Made by a program: the position numbers and the translations under genes. DNA of 57,350 nucleotides, from positions 1 through 57,350 of the IMG/VR virus record IMGVR_UViG_3300042564_001760, one strand, 5' to 3'. The DNA is from a virus. This document shows positions 56,469 to 57,350 of this stretch, in pieces. Within the stretch, counting starts at the first letter, position 1. Each line of letters opens with the position of its first letter. The notes under the pieces were generated by a model. It saw nothing but the letters and a program-made list of their open reading frames with translations, was not told the DNA's origin and did no database searches.

Positions 56469-57350
56469 TTGAATACCTCGCATTCAGTGGCTCAGCATAT
56501 GCCTGTGCCTGATCAGCAATCTTTTTAAGATCATAAAGATTACAAAATTTCATTAATCTAATTCCAACTTGACTGATATTTTTATTTGCACCTGTTGCTG
56601 TAGCAATTGTTTCTGTAATGATGTTTTTAATTTCTTCGGGCTGTGCAGAGAGATCAATTAAAATACGATTACGTTCGTAATCATCTAACACACGATGTTC
56701 TTTACCTTCGTGGTCGGACCAACGCTGAAGCATGAGATTGTTCCACGAGTAGCCTTTTGAGTCTCGGTCACCGTAGGCTTCACGGAGACCAACCTTATTC
56801 TTTGTGCCTTTTTCCCGTACTCCCGGATATGCAGAGAATACATTGTCTGAGGTATCGCCTCGCATACACTTCTCAAAGAGTAACCACTGGGGGTCCGGAA
56901 TGGCTTTTGGCTCTTGAGTCTTTTTATCAATAACTCTCTTACCTTTTGCATCAAATATACCTTCATGTGTGATAGTAGTTTCCATAACACCGTTAAATTG
57001 TTTAACATTGGGTGCAATTAGTTGTACAAAATCTGTGTCTGTCGAAATGATCACGTGATTGTCGTTTGGATGACTCTGTATCCAGCCAGCAATAAGATCA
57101 TCTGCTTCTAGGCGTGAATGTTGTAAGACTGTGCAATTTGTCTTTTCTGTCACAAATTCTTTAAAAGTATCAAAGGCTTCCCAAAACACTTTCTCTTCTT
57201 CTGCTTCTCGTTCTGTATGTGCGGCACGACTAGCAGCTCGTTGTGCTTTGTAAGGCTTGTAATGATCTTTACGCCAACTGCGTCCCTCTAAACAGAATAC
57301 TACATGACTTCCACTAAAGTCTTGCCAGGCCTTTTTAATGCTGTTTAGTG
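56443..57350 (-). CDS. rnh: RNase H / 5'-3' exonuclease (T4 Rnh-like), N-terminus cut by window edge
   Basis: The frame is open from the stop at 56443 through a GTG at 57189 to the right edge, so the N-terminus is missing. Visible: HVVFCLEGRSWRKDHYKPYK, then the helical arch with REAEEEKVFWEAF; LEADDLIAGWIQ; VIISTDTDFVQLIA; a FEKCMRGDTSDNVFSAYPGV segment with the helix-hairpin-helix turn; and RNRILIDL. Acidic residues in EADD, DTD and RGDTSDN are the metal ligands of the FEN/T4 RNase H family, which removes RNA primers in lagging-strand synthesis. The nuclease appears intact apart from the truncation. Confidence 0.88.
   Translation of the reverse strand, partial: LNSIKKAWQDFSGSHVVFCLEGRSWRKDHYKPYKAQRAASRAAHTEREAEEEKVFWEAFDTFKEFVTEKTNCTVLQHSRLEADDLIAGWIQSHPNDNHVIISTDTDFVQLIAPNVKQFNGVMETTITHEGIFDAKGKRVIDKKTQEPKAIPDPQWLLFEKCMRGDTSDNVFSAYPGVREKGTKNKVGLREAYGDRDSKGYSWNNLMLQRWSDHEGKEHRVLDDYERNRILIDLSAQPEEIKNIITETIATATGANKNISQVGIRLMKFCNLYDLKKIADQAQAYAEPLNARYSNEIKTLSV

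Noticed and set aside
1-57350. CRISPR arrays, insertion sequences, integrase or attachment sites, tRNA genes
   Set aside because: No regularly spaced direct repeats with spacers, no transposase or integrase motifs and no cloverleaf were seen.

Overview
The window is a piece of an A+T-rich, T4-like contractile-tailed phage (myovirus) genome. It carries T4-type genes for portal (gp20), baseplate (gp26-like, gp53, gp5, gp25, gp6 and a giant protein in the gp7 position), tail-tube cap (gp48-like), late sigma factor (gp55), the gp46/gp47 recombination nuclease and RNase H. Most other genes look like those of the marine and freshwater T4-like phages (cyanophage and pelagiphage relatives): four paralogous fibres, glycosyltransferase-like proteins, a radical SAM protein, and a cluster of small conserved unknowns. 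These family matches are from memory. No host gene is present, so the host is not determined.

Layout. 1-6547 (minus strand): a cut LGNG-motif protein, a small head-region protein, the gp20 portal and a 1436-residue tape-measure-like protein with a VanY peptidase. 6573-7709 (plus): a gp26-like protein followed by a short ORF in the -1 frame, with a well-formed candidate programmed -1 frameshift signal, then a bidirectional terminator. 7717-8871 (minus): an Ala/Gly/Pro-rich unknown. 8872-9423: about 550 bases without a gene, full of stem-loops, probably a large structured RNA. 9424-13769 (minus): a GIY-YIG nuclease, a small unknown, gp46, gp47 and gp55. 13841-37464 (plus): gp48-like cap, gp53-like, hub, gp5 spike without lysozyme domain, gp25, gp6 and a 4896-residue protein with FG-GAP repeats. 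37472-47526 (plus): a structural protein, four fibre paralogues and two paralogous structural proteins. 47583-53481 (plus): a small conserved protein, two DxD glycosyltransferase-like proteins, an unknown, two further related glycosyltransferase-like proteins and a radical SAM enzyme. 53533-57350 (minus): small conserved T4-like unknowns and a 5'-truncated RNase H.

How the parts work together. gp55 recruits host RNA polymerase to late promoters, and T4-like late boxes (TATAAATA, AATAAATA or GATAAATA) lie before many of the structural genes. At two fibre genes a late box sits in the loop of a hairpin that would cover the ribosome-binding site in read-through RNA. This is the arrangement T4 uses to confine translation of some genes to late transcripts. 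The baseplate, hub, spike, tape measure and fibres form the injection machine. Cell-wall cutting seems to have moved from the gp5 spike, which lacks a lysozyme domain, to the VanY domain of the tape measure. The glycosyltransferase and radical SAM group after the fibres could modify fibres or host surface sugars; this is inference.

The most striking observation is the frameshift signal at 7447-7529: overlapping slippery heptamers followed by a potential H-type pseudoknot with two perfect 9-bp stems, fusing the gp26-like protein to a short tail next to the tape-measure gene.
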